Shown: positions 14,425 through 26,300, numbered from the stretch's first letter. The stretch: 37,407 nucleotides of DNA from Clostridium sp. CAG:389 (GCA_000438255.1 FR901959.1:1-37407), one strand, 5' to 3'. Translations and numbers: made by a program. The notes: generated from the sequence alone by a model not told the origin.

Positions 14425-16608
14425 ATGGATAAAATAGCAAAAACAATTGCGGAAGAATTAAATATAAAAATACAACAAGTAGAAAATACAATAAAATTAA
14501 TAGATGAAGGAAACACAATACCATTTATCGCACGTTACAGAAAAGAAGTAACGGGAGGATTAAGTGATGAAGTATTAAGAACATTTGGAGAAAGACTAGC
14601 ATATTTAAGAAACCTAGAAACAAGAAAAGAAGAAGTTATAAAATCGATAGATGAACAAGGAAAACTAACAGATGAAATCTTACAAGCCGTAGCAATTTCT
14701 AAAACATTAGCTGAGGTTGAAGATATTTATAGACCTTACAAACAAAAGAAAAAGACAAGAGCAACAGTTGCAAAAGCTAAGGGATTAGAACCTCTTGCAC
14801 AAATAATTGTTGAACAAATAGAAAACAAACCAATATTAGAGATTGCACAAGAATATGTTAATATTGATAACTTATCAGAAGAAGATAAGAAAAACAAAGA
14901 TAAAGCAGTTACAACACCAGAAGAGGCTATTCAAGGGGCGCTAGATATTATAGCCGAAGATATTTCTGATAATGCTAAATATAGAAAAGAAATAAAGAAA
15001 CAATGTTACAGAGAGGGACTTATTAAAACAAAGGCAAAAGACCCTGAAAGTAAATCAAATTATGAGATGTATTATGATTATAGTGAAGCTTTAAAATGGA
15101 TTCCTAGCCATAGAATTTTAGCTATGAATAGGGGAGAAAAAGAAGATTTCTTAAAAGTATCTATTGAAAAGCCAGAGGATAAAATTTTAGCTTACATAGA
15201 AAAAGATATTATAAAAGGTGAAACACAATTTACTCAAATGCTAAAAGATACAATATTAGACAGTTTTGAAAGATTGATAGAACCATCAATTGATAGAGAA
15301 ATCCGCTCAGACTTAACAGAAAAAGCAGAGGAAAAGGCAATAAAAGTATTTGGACAAAATTCAAAACAATTATTATTAGGAGCTCCAATTAAAGGGAAAA
15401 CTGTAATGGGATTTGATCCAGCATATAGAACTGGATGTAAAATAGCTGTAATTGATGAAACAGGAAAAGTTTTAGATTATACAACAGTGTATCCAACAGA
15501 ACCTCAAAATGATGTAGAGGGAGCTAAAAAGGAATTACTAAAATTAATAGAAAAAGATAAAATAGATATGATTGCAATAGGAAATGGAACAGCATCAAGA
15601 GAATCAGAAATGTTTGTTGCAGAAATGATAAAAGAAGCTTCAAGACCAGTACATTACGTAATTGTAAGTGAAGCGGGAGCATCAGTATATTCAGCATCAA
15701 AACTTGCAACAGAAGAATATCCTGACATAAATGTTTCTATAAGAGGAGCAATATCAATTGCAAGAAGATTGCAAGACCCACTTGCAGAACTTGTAAAAAT
15801 AGACCCAAAGGCAATAGGTGTTGGGCAATATCAACATGACGTAAATCAAAAAAAATTAGCTGAAAGCTTAACAGGTGTAGTAGAAGACAGTGTTAACAAA
15901 GTAGGTGTTGATGTAAACACTGCAACACCATCATTACTTTCATATGTATCTGGTATAAACAATACAATAGCTAAAAATATTGTTAAATATAGAGATGAAA
16001 ATGGAAAATTAAAAGAAAGAAAAGAACTTTTGAAGGTTCCAAAATTAGGTAAAGTTGCATTTGAACAATGTGCAGGATTTTTAAGAATCATAGATGGTAA
16101 AAATCCACTAGAAATTACAGCAGTTCACCCAGAAAGTTATGAAGTGACAGAAAAAATGTTAAAATCATTAGGTTTTGATAAAGAAGATTTGAGAGATAGA
16201 GAAAAAATTGATGAATTAAGACAAAAATTAAAAACAGTTGATATTGCTAAAACAGCAAAAGAACTAGAAATAGGAGAGATGACATTGTCTGATATAATTT
16301 CAGAACTTAGCAAACCAGGAAGAGATCCTCGTGAAGATATGCCTAAACCAATTTTAAGACAAGATGTTTTGAAATTAGAGGATTTAAAAGAAGGTATGAT
16401 TTTGACTGGTACTGTTAGAAATGTTATTGATTTTGGTGCTTTTGTAGATATTGGTGTTAAGTATGATGGCCTTGTTCATATTTCTGAAATGAGTGATAAG
16501 TTTATTAAAAATCCTTCTGATTTGGTTTCAGTTGGTGATATAGTAAAAGTTAAAGTTATAAAAATAGATATGGAAAGAAAAAAAGTTGCATTATCTATGA
16601 AAGTATAG
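14425..16608 (+). CDS. tex: Tex family S1 RNA-binding protein
   Basis: A 727-residue soluble protein matching Tex over its length. An N-terminal helical Tex-N region (FIARYRKEVTGGLSDEVLR near 32-51) is followed by the YqgF/RNase H-like domain (~325-450, MGFDPAYRTGCKIAVID), helix-hairpin-helix repeats (~490-560, TATPSLLSYVSGI), and a C-terminal S1 domain (~650-725, GMILTGTVRNVIDFGAFVDIG...GLVHISEMS). Tex binds nucleic acid and affects transcription and, in some pathogens, toxin expression; the mechanism is incompletely known. The ATG follows AAGGAGA. It is separated from ybiT by the inserted RAYT unit, so it may have lost or changed its upstream promoter. Confidence 0.94.
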   Translation: MDKIAKTIAEELNIKIQQVENTIKLIDEGNTIPFIARYRKEVTGGLSDEVLRTFGERLAYLRNLETRKEEVIKSIDEQGKLTDEILQAVAISKTLAEVEDIYRPYKQKKKTRATVAKAKGLEPLAQIIVEQIENKPILEIAQEYVNIDNLSEEDKKNKDKAVTTPEEAIQGALDIIAEDISDNAKYRKEIKKQCYREGLIKTKAKDPESKSNYEMYYDYSEALKWIPSHRILAMNRGEKEDFLKVSIEKPEDKILAYIEKDIIKGETQFTQMLKDTILDSFERLIEPSIDREIRSDLTEKAEEKAIKVFGQNSKQLLLGAPIKGKTVMGFDPAYRTGCKIAVIDETGKVLDYTTVYPTEPQNDVEGAKKELLKLIEKDKIDMIAIGNGTASRESEMFVAEMIKEASRPVHYVIVSEAGASVYSASKLATEEYPDINVSIRGAISIARRLQDPLAELVKIDPKAIGVGQYQHDVNQKKLAESLTGVVEDSVNKVGVDVNTATPSLLSYVSGINNTIAKNIVKYRDENGKLKERKELLKVPKLGKVAFEQCAGFLRIIDGKNPLEITAVHPESYEVTEKMLKSLGFDKEDLRDREKIDELRQKLKTVDIAKTAKELEIGEMTLSDIISELSKPGRDPREDMPKPILRQDVLKLEDLKEGMILTGTVRNVIDFGAFVDIGVKYDGLVHISEMSDKFIKNPSDLVSVGDIVKVKVIKIDMERKKVALSMKV

Positions 16609-16610
16609 AA

Positions 16611-16645
16611 AATAGGGATTGAGGAATAGGTCTTCAATCCCTATT
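16611..16645 (+). terminator. Hairpin after tex
   Basis: A 12-bp stem AATAGGGATTGA/TCAATCCCTATT. The following bases (CTTGCATAT) are poor in T, so termination may be inefficient. Confidence 0.5.
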
Positions 16646-16699
16646 CTTGCATATAATTATCCAATATCAGTCTTAATGTGAAAAAAATAATAAAAAATG

Positions 16700-16728
16700 T
16701 TGTTTTTAGTCGAAATATATAGTAAAAT
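16700..16728 (+). promoter_or_regulatory. Promoter of TM2 gene
   Basis: TTGTTT (16700-16705), 17 bp, TAAAAT (16723-16728). Confidence 0.5.
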
Positions 16729-16761
16729 AAAATTATAAGGTATAAACTTATACTAAAAAGA

Positions 16762-16804
16762 GGGGAGGAAATATTAGCAATTTGCTAATATAAAAATGAT
16801 ATGA
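16762..16804 (+). promoter_or_regulatory. Structured leader with two-codon minigene before TM2 gene
   Basis: The Shine-Dalgarno GGGGAGG (16762-16768) is 32 bases from the TM2 start. A perfect 8-bp hairpin ATATTAGC/GCTAATAT (16771-16791) lies between. If folded, the SD is 6 bases from ATG-ATA-TGA at 16796-16804, whose stop overlaps the TM2 ATG at 16801. Translation of the gene may therefore depend on the hairpin and on reinitiation. Confidence 0.55.
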
Positions 16805-17283
16805 GTAAAATATTAGATGTAAAAGATGACATTGTTCAAATTGGAACAGATGATGGAGGAATTAAAGAAGTAAGAAGAGTAGACGTTAAATTTGATGCAA
16901 AACCAGGTGACAAAGTAGATATATTTGAAAACGAAAATAGTGTTATCGTAACAAAAAAAGAAGATGAGACTAAAAAAGAAGAAATATCTGATCAAAATCC
17001 AAATGGTGGTGTAAATATCAACATAAATAATACAAATACAAATGCTAATCCAAATAATGGATATGTAGGAAATGGCAAAAAAGTTGTAAACAAATGGATT
17101 TATGTATTATTAGCATTCTTTTTAGGTGGTCTAGGAGCACATAAATTTTATGCAGGAAAAATTGGTGCAGGTGTTTGCTATTTCTTATTCTGTTGGACAT
17201 GTATACCAGCATTTATAGCATTTATAGAATTCATAATTGCAATATGTGCAACACCAGATGCAAATGGAAATATATTAGTATAG
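16801..17283 (+). CDS. TM2 domain membrane protein
   Basis: A 160-residue protein. Residues 1-55 form a small beta-rich domain (ILDVKDDIVQIGTDDGGIKEVRR). An Asn/Gly-rich linker (~60-92) follows, then a TM2 domain (~97-150): helix YVLLAFFLGGLGAHKFYAG, the conserved G-G-x-G-x-H-x-F-Y, a turn, and a second helix CIPAFIAFIEFIIAIC. TM2 proteins are common in bacteria and of unclear function. The start is set by the coding frame, but the ribosome-binding site is unusually far away and separated by a hairpin. A terminator follows. Confidence 0.85.
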   Translation: MSKILDVKDDIVQIGTDDGGIKEVRRVDVKFDAKPGDKVDIFENENSVIVTKKEDETKKEEISDQNPNGGVNININNTNTNANPNNGYVGNGKKVVNKWIYVLLAFFLGGLGAHKFYAGKIGAGVCYFLFCWTCIPAFIAFIEFIIAICATPDANGNILV

Positions 17284-17297
17284 TAAATTAAAATCAG

Positions 17298-17333
17298 AAA
17301 ATGGATTAGAGGATAGAACTTTAATCCATTTTT
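17298..17333 (+). terminator. Terminator of TM2 gene
   Basis: An 11-bp stem AAAATGGATTA/TAATCCATTTT followed by a T-rich run. Confidence 0.8.
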
Positions 17334-17341
17334 ATTTAATA

Positions 17342-17373
17342 TAAAAAGAAAGATTGAGGAACATCCCTCAATC
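17342..17373 (-). terminator. Terminator of the NRPS/kinase/HD-GYP block
   Basis: Hairpin GATTGAGG/CCTCAATC (17352-17373), followed on the minus strand by TTTCTTTTTAT, right after the HD-GYP stop codon. Confidence 0.8.
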
Positions 17374-17386
17374 CATATTTCCTTTA

Positions 17387-18442
17387 TTAATAATTCTCTT
17401 TTATTTTCTCAATTTCATCATAATGATTTTCTAAAATATCTAAGAAAACATCATCCAACTTAGGATCAAACTGAGTACCTCTACATCTCTTGAATTCAGC
17501 GATTACAACATCCAAAGGAAGAGAGTCTCTATAACTACGTTTTGAAGTCATAGCATCAAAAGTATCAGCGATAGCAGCAATTCTAGCAAAATAAGGAATT
17601 TCTTCACCTTTTAATTTACCAGGATAACCATTACCATCATACCTCTCATGGTGATGCTTTACAATTGGAATAATATTTTCAAATATTTTTGCTGATGATA
17701 ATATATGAGCACCAATCGTAGGATGATTTTTTATTTCAGAATATTCATCATCAGTAAGTTTAGATTCTTTTTTTAAAATTGCATCTGGTATTCCAATTTT
17801 TCCAATATCATGGAATAATCCACCAACCTCCAAATCATGTAAATCACTATCAGATAATCCTAAATGCTTACCAATCAAAACAGAATATTGAGCAACTCTA
17901 TCAGAGTGTCCTCTTGTATAAGTATCTTTTGCTTCAACTGTGTATCTTAATGTTTGAATTGTTGATAAATATGCTTCTTCAAGTTTTTCATTTTTATCAG
18001 AAAGTTCTTCATTAATTTTTTTAATTTCATTCATTTGAGCGATTGATTTTATACCAGACTCAATTAATAATAATAATTGGTCAAATTTATCACTTTTTTC
18101 GCAATAACCTTGTATATCTAGTCTTCGTATAGTCTCTAATGGTGGAGCTAAATCTTTATGTCCAGTAAGTAATAATATATATAATTCTTTATTGAATTTT
18201 CTAATTTCTTCAACAACTTGGTCACCATGAATAGGAGTCATTATAAAGTCTAACAACATCAAGTCATAATGTTCTGTTCTTACTTTCTCTATTGCTTCCA
18301 TTGGGTCTGTAACACCAGTAAAATCGTATCCAGAACGTTTTAAAAATATTGATAGAGAATCTACAATTCCTTCCTCATCATCAACTGCTATTATTCTATA
18401 ATTGTTGTTTTCGTTAACAACTTTTTGTAATCCTTTTCTCAT
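17387..18442 (-). CDS. Response regulator with HD-GYP phosphodiesterase domain
   Basis: A 351-residue RpfG-like protein. The receiver domain (15-130) has acidic pocket D21/D22, phospho-acceptor D65 (LLDFIMTP) and T93 in LLTGHKD. A short coiled coil (~137-160) leads to an HD-GYP domain (~165-345) with HD at 211-212, HHERYDGNGYPG at 264-275 and KGEEIP, the residues for metal binding and c-di-GMP hydrolysis. The likely output is lowering of c-di-GMP in response to phosphorylation. The start follows GGAGGT. It lies 126 bp after the histidine kinase gene with no terminator visible between, so the pair is probably co-transcribed and may be cognate. Confidence 0.92.
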   Translation of the reverse strand: MRKGLQKVVNENNNYRIIAVDDEEGIVDSLSIFLKRSGYDFTGVTDPMEAIEKVRTEHYDLMLLDFIMTPIHGDQVVEEIRKFNKELYILLLTGHKDLAPPLETIRRLDIQGYCEKSDKFDQLLLLIESGIKSIAQMNEIKKINEELSDKNEKLEEAYLSTIQTLRYTVEAKDTYTRGHSDRVAQYSVLIGKHLGLSDSDLHDLEVGGLFHDIGKIGIPDAILKKESKLTDDEYSEIKNHPTIGAHILSSAKIFENIIPIVKHHHERYDGNGYPGKLKGEEIPYFARIAAIADTFDAMTSKRSYRDSLPLDVVIAEFKRCRGTQFDPKLDDVFLDILENHYDEIEKIKENY

Positions 18443-18568
18443 TTAAACCTCCATCCCTTTGAATGTAATTCTGTATACACTCAAATATAAGACAATACCT
18501 AAATAAAAGGTTTTTATAAGCTCATTATATTAGGAAAATACTTAAAAAGCAAGTGTTTTTTGAAAAAT

Positions 18569-20371
18569 TTATAAAGGTAATATAATATTAAAGGTAGTTC
18601 CTTTTCCTTCTTCTGTTTCAAAAGTAATATTTCCATTAAAATGTGCTTTTATTGTAGAATAAGACATATATAAACCAAGTCCAGTTCCGTTTTTTCCTTT
18701 TGTTGTAATCATTTCTTTAAACAATTTATCTTGAACCTTTTGAGGTAATCCACAACCATAATCTTTAACAGAAATAATTAAATTTCCATTAGATTTTTCT
18801 AATATTAAATCAATATTTTGTTCAGTTTTTCCATTATATGCTTGTATTGCATTTGAAATCATATTATTAATAACCTGTACTAAACTATTTATATCACCAT
18901 GAATTTTTGTTGTTTTAGGTGCTTTCATTTGAACATTCATGTAAATTAAAGCATTTTTTAATTCATGTTTCATCAAAATATCTACTCTTTTAACTAATTC
19001 GTCTATATCAAAAGATATATTTTCTGTTTCAGATAGTGTCACAGCTTGACCCTTTACTGCTGTAATAATATCTGACATATATTCTGTATATTCTTTTATT
19101 TTTACAATCCATTCATTCATATCTTTGGCTATATCATGATGGTCTTGACTGTTTACTTCTGGGTCATCAATTGATGAATCATATTCTTTTACTAAGTCTG
19201 TTAATCCTTCGGCTGCACCAGATATTGACATTATAGGTGTTTTTAAGTTATGTGCTATTCCACCAATTAGCTGTCCAAGTGATGCAAGTCTTTCTCTTTC
19301 CATTAATATATCTTGATTATTTTTAATTGTTTCCATATCTTCAATATGTTGAGTTATATCCTTAAATAATATTAATGTTCCTAATGAGGCTCCATCAGAA
19401 TATATTGTATTTATTTCAACCGTAAATATTTTATGAATCCTGTTAACACGGTGTTCAAATGATATTGTTTTGTTTGAATCTTTTGCTTTTAAAATAGCAT
19501 TTTTTATTTTGCCATAGTTTATTTTGTGCTTTTTTGAAAAATCTTCAAAGTTTTGTCCTCGTAATGTCGTATAATCTATTTTAAAGGTTGTTATAAATGT
19601 TTGGTTAAAATCTGTTATAGTTCCATCATCATTTAATACTAAATAACTATCTGACATCCTATCAACAATTTTTTGTAATGCTATTGGTGTTGCTCCTAAA
19701 AATTGAAATTTCAAAATAGCAAATGCAAAAAATATCATACTCAAAGAAAATGAGATTGGAGTTACATATACTGTCATTGGTAGTATTTTACATGTACCCA
19801 AAAAATTCAAAACAACAGGAATGCTAATTCCTAACAAAATCAAAATTGACTGTTTTGAAAATAGTCCTTGATTCTTAATTGAATATCTCAATAAATAGAA
19901 TACACCTAATAATAATAAAAGGTATGAATATACTGCATTAACAGTATGCATAGGACCAGTGACAATATCACTCATATTAGTTGAATAATATTTAAAAAAT
20001 AAATGGTGATAATCATTAGTCCATAATATGCATAAAGTCATAATTGGTATAACACATAATAGTAAATATCGAGGTTTAAATGTTACTTTTGTCTTTGAAA
20101 AGATTAAACCTGTAAAATAAATTCCCAAGGGCAAAAAACAAGTTCCTATATAAATAAATTTTTCAAAGTTCAACGTATTTATATTAAATAATTTACTACA
20201 TATTTCTTGAAGTATAACTCCAACAGATATTATAAGCACACATATCAAGTCAAAAGCAAATATTTTCTGTAATTGATTTTTAGATTTCGACCTTAATATT
20301 ATTGTTAGTAATCCAGTAATAAGTATTGCGGATAAAATAACTAGTATTAAGGATAAATTTAAAATTTCCAT
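18569..20371 (-). CDS. Membrane sensor histidine kinase with PAS domain
   Basis: A 600-residue kinase. Seven or eight hydrophobic helices (~5-225) form a histidine-kinase 7TM-type sensor. A PAS domain follows (~230-340, MSDSYLVLNDDGTITDFN). H374 in IAHNLKTPIMSISG is the autophosphorylated residue. The ATPase domain (~480-600) has N box INNMISNAIQAY, G1 DYGCGLP and G2 GTGLGLYMS. Its ATG comes 5 bases after the NRPS stop, with AAGGAGT inside the NRPS 3' end, so translation is coupled to the NRPS. The ligand is unknown; the arrangement invites the idea that it senses the peptide product. The partner is probably the downstream REC/HD-GYP protein. Confidence 0.92.
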   Translation of the reverse strand: MEILNLSLILVILSAILITGLLTIILRSKSKNQLQKIFAFDLICVLIISVGVILQEICSKLFNINTLNFEKFIYIGTCFLPLGIYFTGLIFSKTKVTFKPRYLLLCVIPIMTLCILWTNDYHHLFFKYYSTNMSDIVTGPMHTVNAVYSYLLLLLGVFYLLRYSIKNQGLFSKQSILILLGISIPVVLNFLGTCKILPMTVYVTPISFSLSMIFFAFAILKFQFLGATPIALQKIVDRMSDSYLVLNDDGTITDFNQTFITTFKIDYTTLRGQNFEDFSKKHKINYGKIKNAILKAKDSNKTISFEHRVNRIHKIFTVEINTIYSDGASLGTLILFKDITQHIEDMETIKNNQDILMERERLASLGQLIGGIAHNLKTPIMSISGAAEGLTDLVKEYDSSIDDPEVNSQDHHDIAKDMNEWIVKIKEYTEYMSDIITAVKGQAVTLSETENISFDIDELVKRVDILMKHELKNALIYMNVQMKAPKTTKIHGDINSLVQVINNMISNAIQAYNGKTEQNIDLILEKSNGNLIISVKDYGCGLPQKVQDKLFKEMITTKGKNGTGLGLYMSYSTIKAHFNGNITFETEEGKGTTFNIILPL

Positions 20372-20376
20372 TCAAG

Positions 20377-23300
20377 TTACTCCTTATCTATATTTATAAA
20401 TTTTATTTTTTTAAAGTAGTTCATGTATTTAACTATATAATCTTCATCTATTTTTTTCCAATGGAATCCGATTTCATTTAAATATGCATTTGTAAAATCT
20501 GCATTTAGTTTTATTTTTGATGTATATATCAAATTTTTATCATTATCTAAGTCATATATAATACCAGATAATATCTTTTTATTTTTTTCATCTTGTAAAA
20601 TACCAGTAATCAGATAAGACAATAATCTATTTGAAAGTGGAACAAGATTTATATCAAATTCTTTTCTTAAAACATCATATAAAAGTTTTACAGAAAGTAA
20701 ATTAGGATTATATAAGTGGAACATATTACATTTACTAGAATGTTCCAAAATTTTAATAATACAATCTGCACATAAATCAACAGGAGTTAATTCAATTTCA
20801 TGTTCTAATGCATATTCAGGAAATGCCCCAATATCAATAAATGATTTAATTCTATTTGCAAAAGCATTATTTTCAATATTCTTTTGGAAGACACCATCAC
20901 TATATCTGTTAGTTATATTTCCGATTCTCAAAATTTGTGCATCTAATCCCTTAGAAATTGCCTCTAAAATTAAGACTTCCGCTCTATATTTTGTAGATGT
21001 GTAAATTCCTTTAATACTTTGTCCAACAAATAAATCATTTTCACAAAATTCAATTTTATTTGTATCTGAAAGGTCAGAATTATTTTCTTTTTCTCCAAAT
21101 CCAGAAACACTCATAGTAGAAACATGTAGTAATCTTTTCTTTTCCTTTTTACACAAATCTACAACATTTTGAGTACCAACAACGTTTATGTCTTCGAATT
21201 GCTGTTTTAAACCATAATGCTTAACTATTGCACCAGAGTTTATAATAACATCTACATCATTTTTAACCGTGTTATAATCCTCAATAGATAAACCTAGATT
21301 TGGCTCTGTTATGTCACCATTTAAAACTTTGATTCTGACATCCATGTCATCTTTGTATTTATCTCCAAAATAGAAATGTAAAATAGAACGTAATCTATCT
21401 ACTGGTTTTTGACCATTTTTTTCTCTAATTAGACAATATATTATTCCTGTTTCATTTTTCATAAAAGAATCTATTATATGAGATCCTAAATATCCTGTAC
21501 CACCAATTAAAAGTACATTTTTGACATCATATTTTTTAATTTTACTAATATTTTCAAAAGTATTACAAGACAATACTTTGTTAATAGTATCATAATCATA
21601 ATTATCCATAAATGATTTTTCAGGGCTAGGCAATTTTTTAGCTAATTGTCTAATTGTTGGATAGTTAAAAATATCAGCATATTCAAAGTCCAAATCATAT
21701 TTAACAGCCTCTAATTGCATTGTAATTGCAGAAACAGAGTCACCGCCAATATCAAAGAAATTATCATCAATAGTTATATTATCTACTTTTAATATATTTT
21801 TCCAAATTTGAATTAGTTTATCTTCATTTGAATTCAAGGTTGATATATTTACTTTTGAACTCTCATCTTTATGATTAGATTGTGGAATAGGTAATGCTTT
21901 TCTATCTATTTTTCTATTAATTGTATATGGCATTTTGTCTAATCTTAATATATAACTAGGAATCATATATGGTGGTAAATTCTTTCTTAAAGTATCTTTA
22001 ATATAACTTTCTTCAAATTCTTTATTAGATACATAATAACCACACAAAACTTCTTTTCCATCAAGTTCAATTTTGTTGACAATAGCAGAAGATATGCCTT
22101 CAATTTCTAAAATTCTATTTTCAATTTCTCCAAGTTCAATTCTTAAACCTCTTAATTTTATTTGATTATCAATTCTTCCTAAACATTGAACTTTACCATC
22201 AAAAGTCCATCTACCAATATCACCAGATTTATATATTTTTCCAGGACCAAATGGATTATCTAAGAATTTTGCTGAAGTCATATCAGGTTTTCCCATATAA
22301 CCAAGTCCGACTTGAATTCCTGAAATATAAATTTCTCCAACTACTCCAATAGGTACACGGTTCATATTTTTATCTAAAATATGAATTTGAGTATTCATAA
22401 TAGGAGGACCAACTGTTATTTCTTTTTCTCCATCTAAGTTTTGGACATTAGAAAGTATAGTAATTTCACTTGGACCATATATATTATAAACGGTAATATC
22501 ATCTGCAAGTGCTTTTAAATCCTTAACAAATTTCTCAGGTAAAGGCTCTCCACCAAAAACCATATTTTTAACTAATGCTAATGCAGAGTTTGGTTCTCTG
22601 TTATCATAATTGATTTTCATTAAACTTGGAGTAACAGTCATAACATCTACATTATATTTTCTTATTAAAGCATCTAATAATTTTGGATTTCTATGTTCTG
22701 CATTATTTGCCATTACAACTTTTAAACCATGAGTTAATGATACTATTATTTCATAAACAAAAATATCAAATGGTGTTGAAGTAACAGAAACAATTGTATG
22801 TTTATTTCCTTCTTTTAAGTAATCCAATACTTTTGTCATAGCTTTTGCCATATTAGCAAGTCCAACTTGATTTAACATTACACCTTTTGGCGTTCCAGTA
22901 GAACCAGATGTGTAAATTATATAAGATAAATCAGTGGCTTTAACAGAAACATTAGGATTTTCAAAATTATAATTATAAAAATCACTATCTAAGTCTATAT
23001 ATATACAATTTTTTATACTTTCAACTTTCTCAGATAACTCTTTTTGAACAAGTACATATTGAACATTACTATCATTAATATAATATTTTGTTCTATCAAC
23101 AGGATATGTAGGGTCTAAATTCAAAAATGCTGCACCTGATTTTAATATACCTAGCATACAAATAATAGTTTCCAAAGAACGATTAGCCATAATACAAACT
23201 ATATCATTAGGCTTAATTCCTTTTTGCAATAAGTAATGAGCTAAACTATTAGCTTTTTCATTTAATTGAGCATATGTTAATTTTTCATCATTGCAAATTA

Positions 23301-26300
23301 ATGCAATATTTTCAGGATGCATTTTAACTTGTTCTTCAAACAATGAAACTGCTGTATCATTATTTACTGGTTCAAAAGTATCATTAAATTTATTTAATAA
23401 TTTTTCTTCATTTGGTGTTATTATATTAATATCTTTAATATAAACATTAATATTATCTTTTAATTGATGAAGTATAAAAATATAATGATCCATAAAGCTT
23501 GTCATAGTTTCTAATTTAAATAAGTCTGTCATATATTCTAAGTTTATTGTATGTTGATTTGGTTGAACTTCTAATGTAATATTAAATTTAGAAATGCTAT
23601 TTTTAATTTCTTGAAGTGTTGCTAATTCATTATTTACTGTAATAGAATTATTTTCTGTATTTTGATAAGTAAATACTACATCAAATAATGAGCTATTATT
23701 AGGAATGTTCAATTTTTTAACCAACATGTCATAAGGATATTCTTGATTATTTATATCTTCAAAAATTTGCTCTTTTACATCATATAAAAATTCAGAAAAT
23801 TTCATATTAGAATTTACAGTAGATGTTATTGTAATATTATTTACAAACATACCTATTAAATTTTGAAGTTCAGAATGTTCTCTATTAGCAATAGGACTTC
23901 CAATAACTATTTCATTTTGATTAGTATATTTATGCAATAATATTATAAAAGCACTAATAAATAAAATATATGGTGACACACCTAAAAGTTTAGCTATGTC
24001 TTCTAATTGTTTAAATTCAGAATCATCAATTTTCTGACTAATTTTATTACCAGCAAATGTCTTAATTGCCTTTGGATTATAGTCATAAGGTAAGTTAAGA
24101 GACTGCATAGGAAAATTATTTATTTTATTTACCCAATATGTTTCTTCTAATTGCATTTTTTCAGATTCTAAATTTTGTTGTTCCCATACTGAATAATCAA
24201 TGTAATTTATAGTTTTCTCAGATAATTTGTTATCATTATATAAATTATTAAAATCATTTATTAGATTTCCTAATGATGTTCCATCCATAATAATATGGTG
24301 TGTATCAATAAGTAATATTGTTTTTCCATTTTCTAAGTAATGCAATTCTACTCTTAGAAGAGGAGCTGTATCAAGTTGAAATGGTTTTACAAATTTTGAT
24401 ATATTATCTGGCATTTCATCTTCTTTGCTATTAAATACAGGAATGTCAAATTTAACATTATTCATAATTTTTTGTTTTACTTCATTATTATCAATAACAA
24501 AAGCAGTTCTAAAACTTATATGTCTATCAATTATTTTTTTAAATGTATCTTTAACTTTTTTAGAATCTAAATGTTGATTAAATTCCATTTTTCCAGATAT
24601 ATTATAAACTATATTTTCATCACCAATCATTTTACAAGCATAATAAATTCTTTTTTGAGCAGAAGACAAAGGGTAAAAATCAGCCTTTTCTGCTGGTAAA
24701 ATCTCAAAAGAATTTTCAGTAACACTTGATAATCCAGAAATATAATCAGACAAATCCATAATTATACTTTTATCCAAAATATCTTTTACAGAAACATCAA
24801 CATTCAACATCTTACTAATAGTCTCAGAAATAGTAATTGCAGTCAAAGAATCTCCACCTAATTCAAAGAAAGAATCAGACATACTAACATTATTAACATG
24901 TAAAATCTTTTCATAAATCTCCAACAAGCAACTATCGATTTCGTTTCTTGGTTTAATCATTTCAACACCTGTTTGAGCATTTGTAGGAAGAGGTAATGCC
25001 TTAAAATCAGTCTTTCCATTTATATTAATTGGAACTTTATCAATTTCTATAAAATATTGAGGTATCATATATGCAGGTAAATGTTCATTTAATAAAATTC
25101 TTAAAGCAGAAATATTTAAAGGACCATTTTTTATATAATAAGCACATAAAAGCTCTCTATCAAACTCATCAACTTTTTTTGTAACAATACAAGTATCAAT
25201 ATTAGAATATTTTAATATTTTTTCTTCTATTTCACAAAGTTCAACCCTGAAACCTCTGATTTTTACTTGTGTATCTATTCTTCCCATATATTCTAAATGA
25301 CCATCTTTATGCATTATCGCAGTATCACCAGAACGATAAATTAATTTATCACTATATTCAGGAAGGTATATTAATTTAGTTTTATTTAAATCTTCTCTAT
25401 TTAAATAACCCTTAAAAACACCCTCACCAAGTACGCACATTTCGCCAATAGTTCCAAATGGAAGTAATTTTAAATTTTTATCTACAATTATTACATGTAA
25501 AGTTGGTATTGGAACACCAATATTAGATGAAGGAGATTCTAAATCTAATTCTGATAGTTCTTTAAAAGTAACATGTACTGTTGTTTCAGTTATACCATAC
25601 ATATTGATTAATTTTGTTTTTGGATATTTTAAATACCAACCCTTTATTAAATTTGGTTTTAAAGCTTCTCCACCAAAAATAATATAACGAACAGCTAAAT
25701 TACTATCTTCTTTTTCTAATTCAACTTTTAGCAATTTGTAGAAATATGTAGGAGTTTGATTTAGAACAGTTACATGTTCTTTTCTCATAACCTCTAAAAA
25801 TAATTCAGGATCTTGTGCTACATCATCTGAAATTAGCACCAATTTGCCACCAAATAGTAATGCTCCATACATTTCCCAAACAGAAAAGTCAAAAGCAACA
25901 GAGTGGAACATAACCCATGCATCAGTATCATCAAAATCAAATAAGAATTTATCATTTTTAAATAATCTTACAACATTTCTATGACAAAGCATTGCACCCT
26001 TAGGCTTTCCAGTAGAACCAGAAGTATAAATTATATAAATTAAATCTTCTGGTGAAATTTTTAAATTTAAGTTTTTATCATTGTAATTGTAAATATCGGT
26101 ATTACTTAAATCAATATCAATTTTAGGTAAATCAAGTTCCATATCTGTTAAAGAATCTTTTGTACCAAGCAATAATTTTGCATTACTATCACTTAACATG
26201 AAATTTACTCTGTCCTCTGGATATTGCATATTAATTGGTAAGTAACAGCAACCGCTTTTAATAATTGCTAAGATGCCTATTATCATTTCTAATCTTTTAT

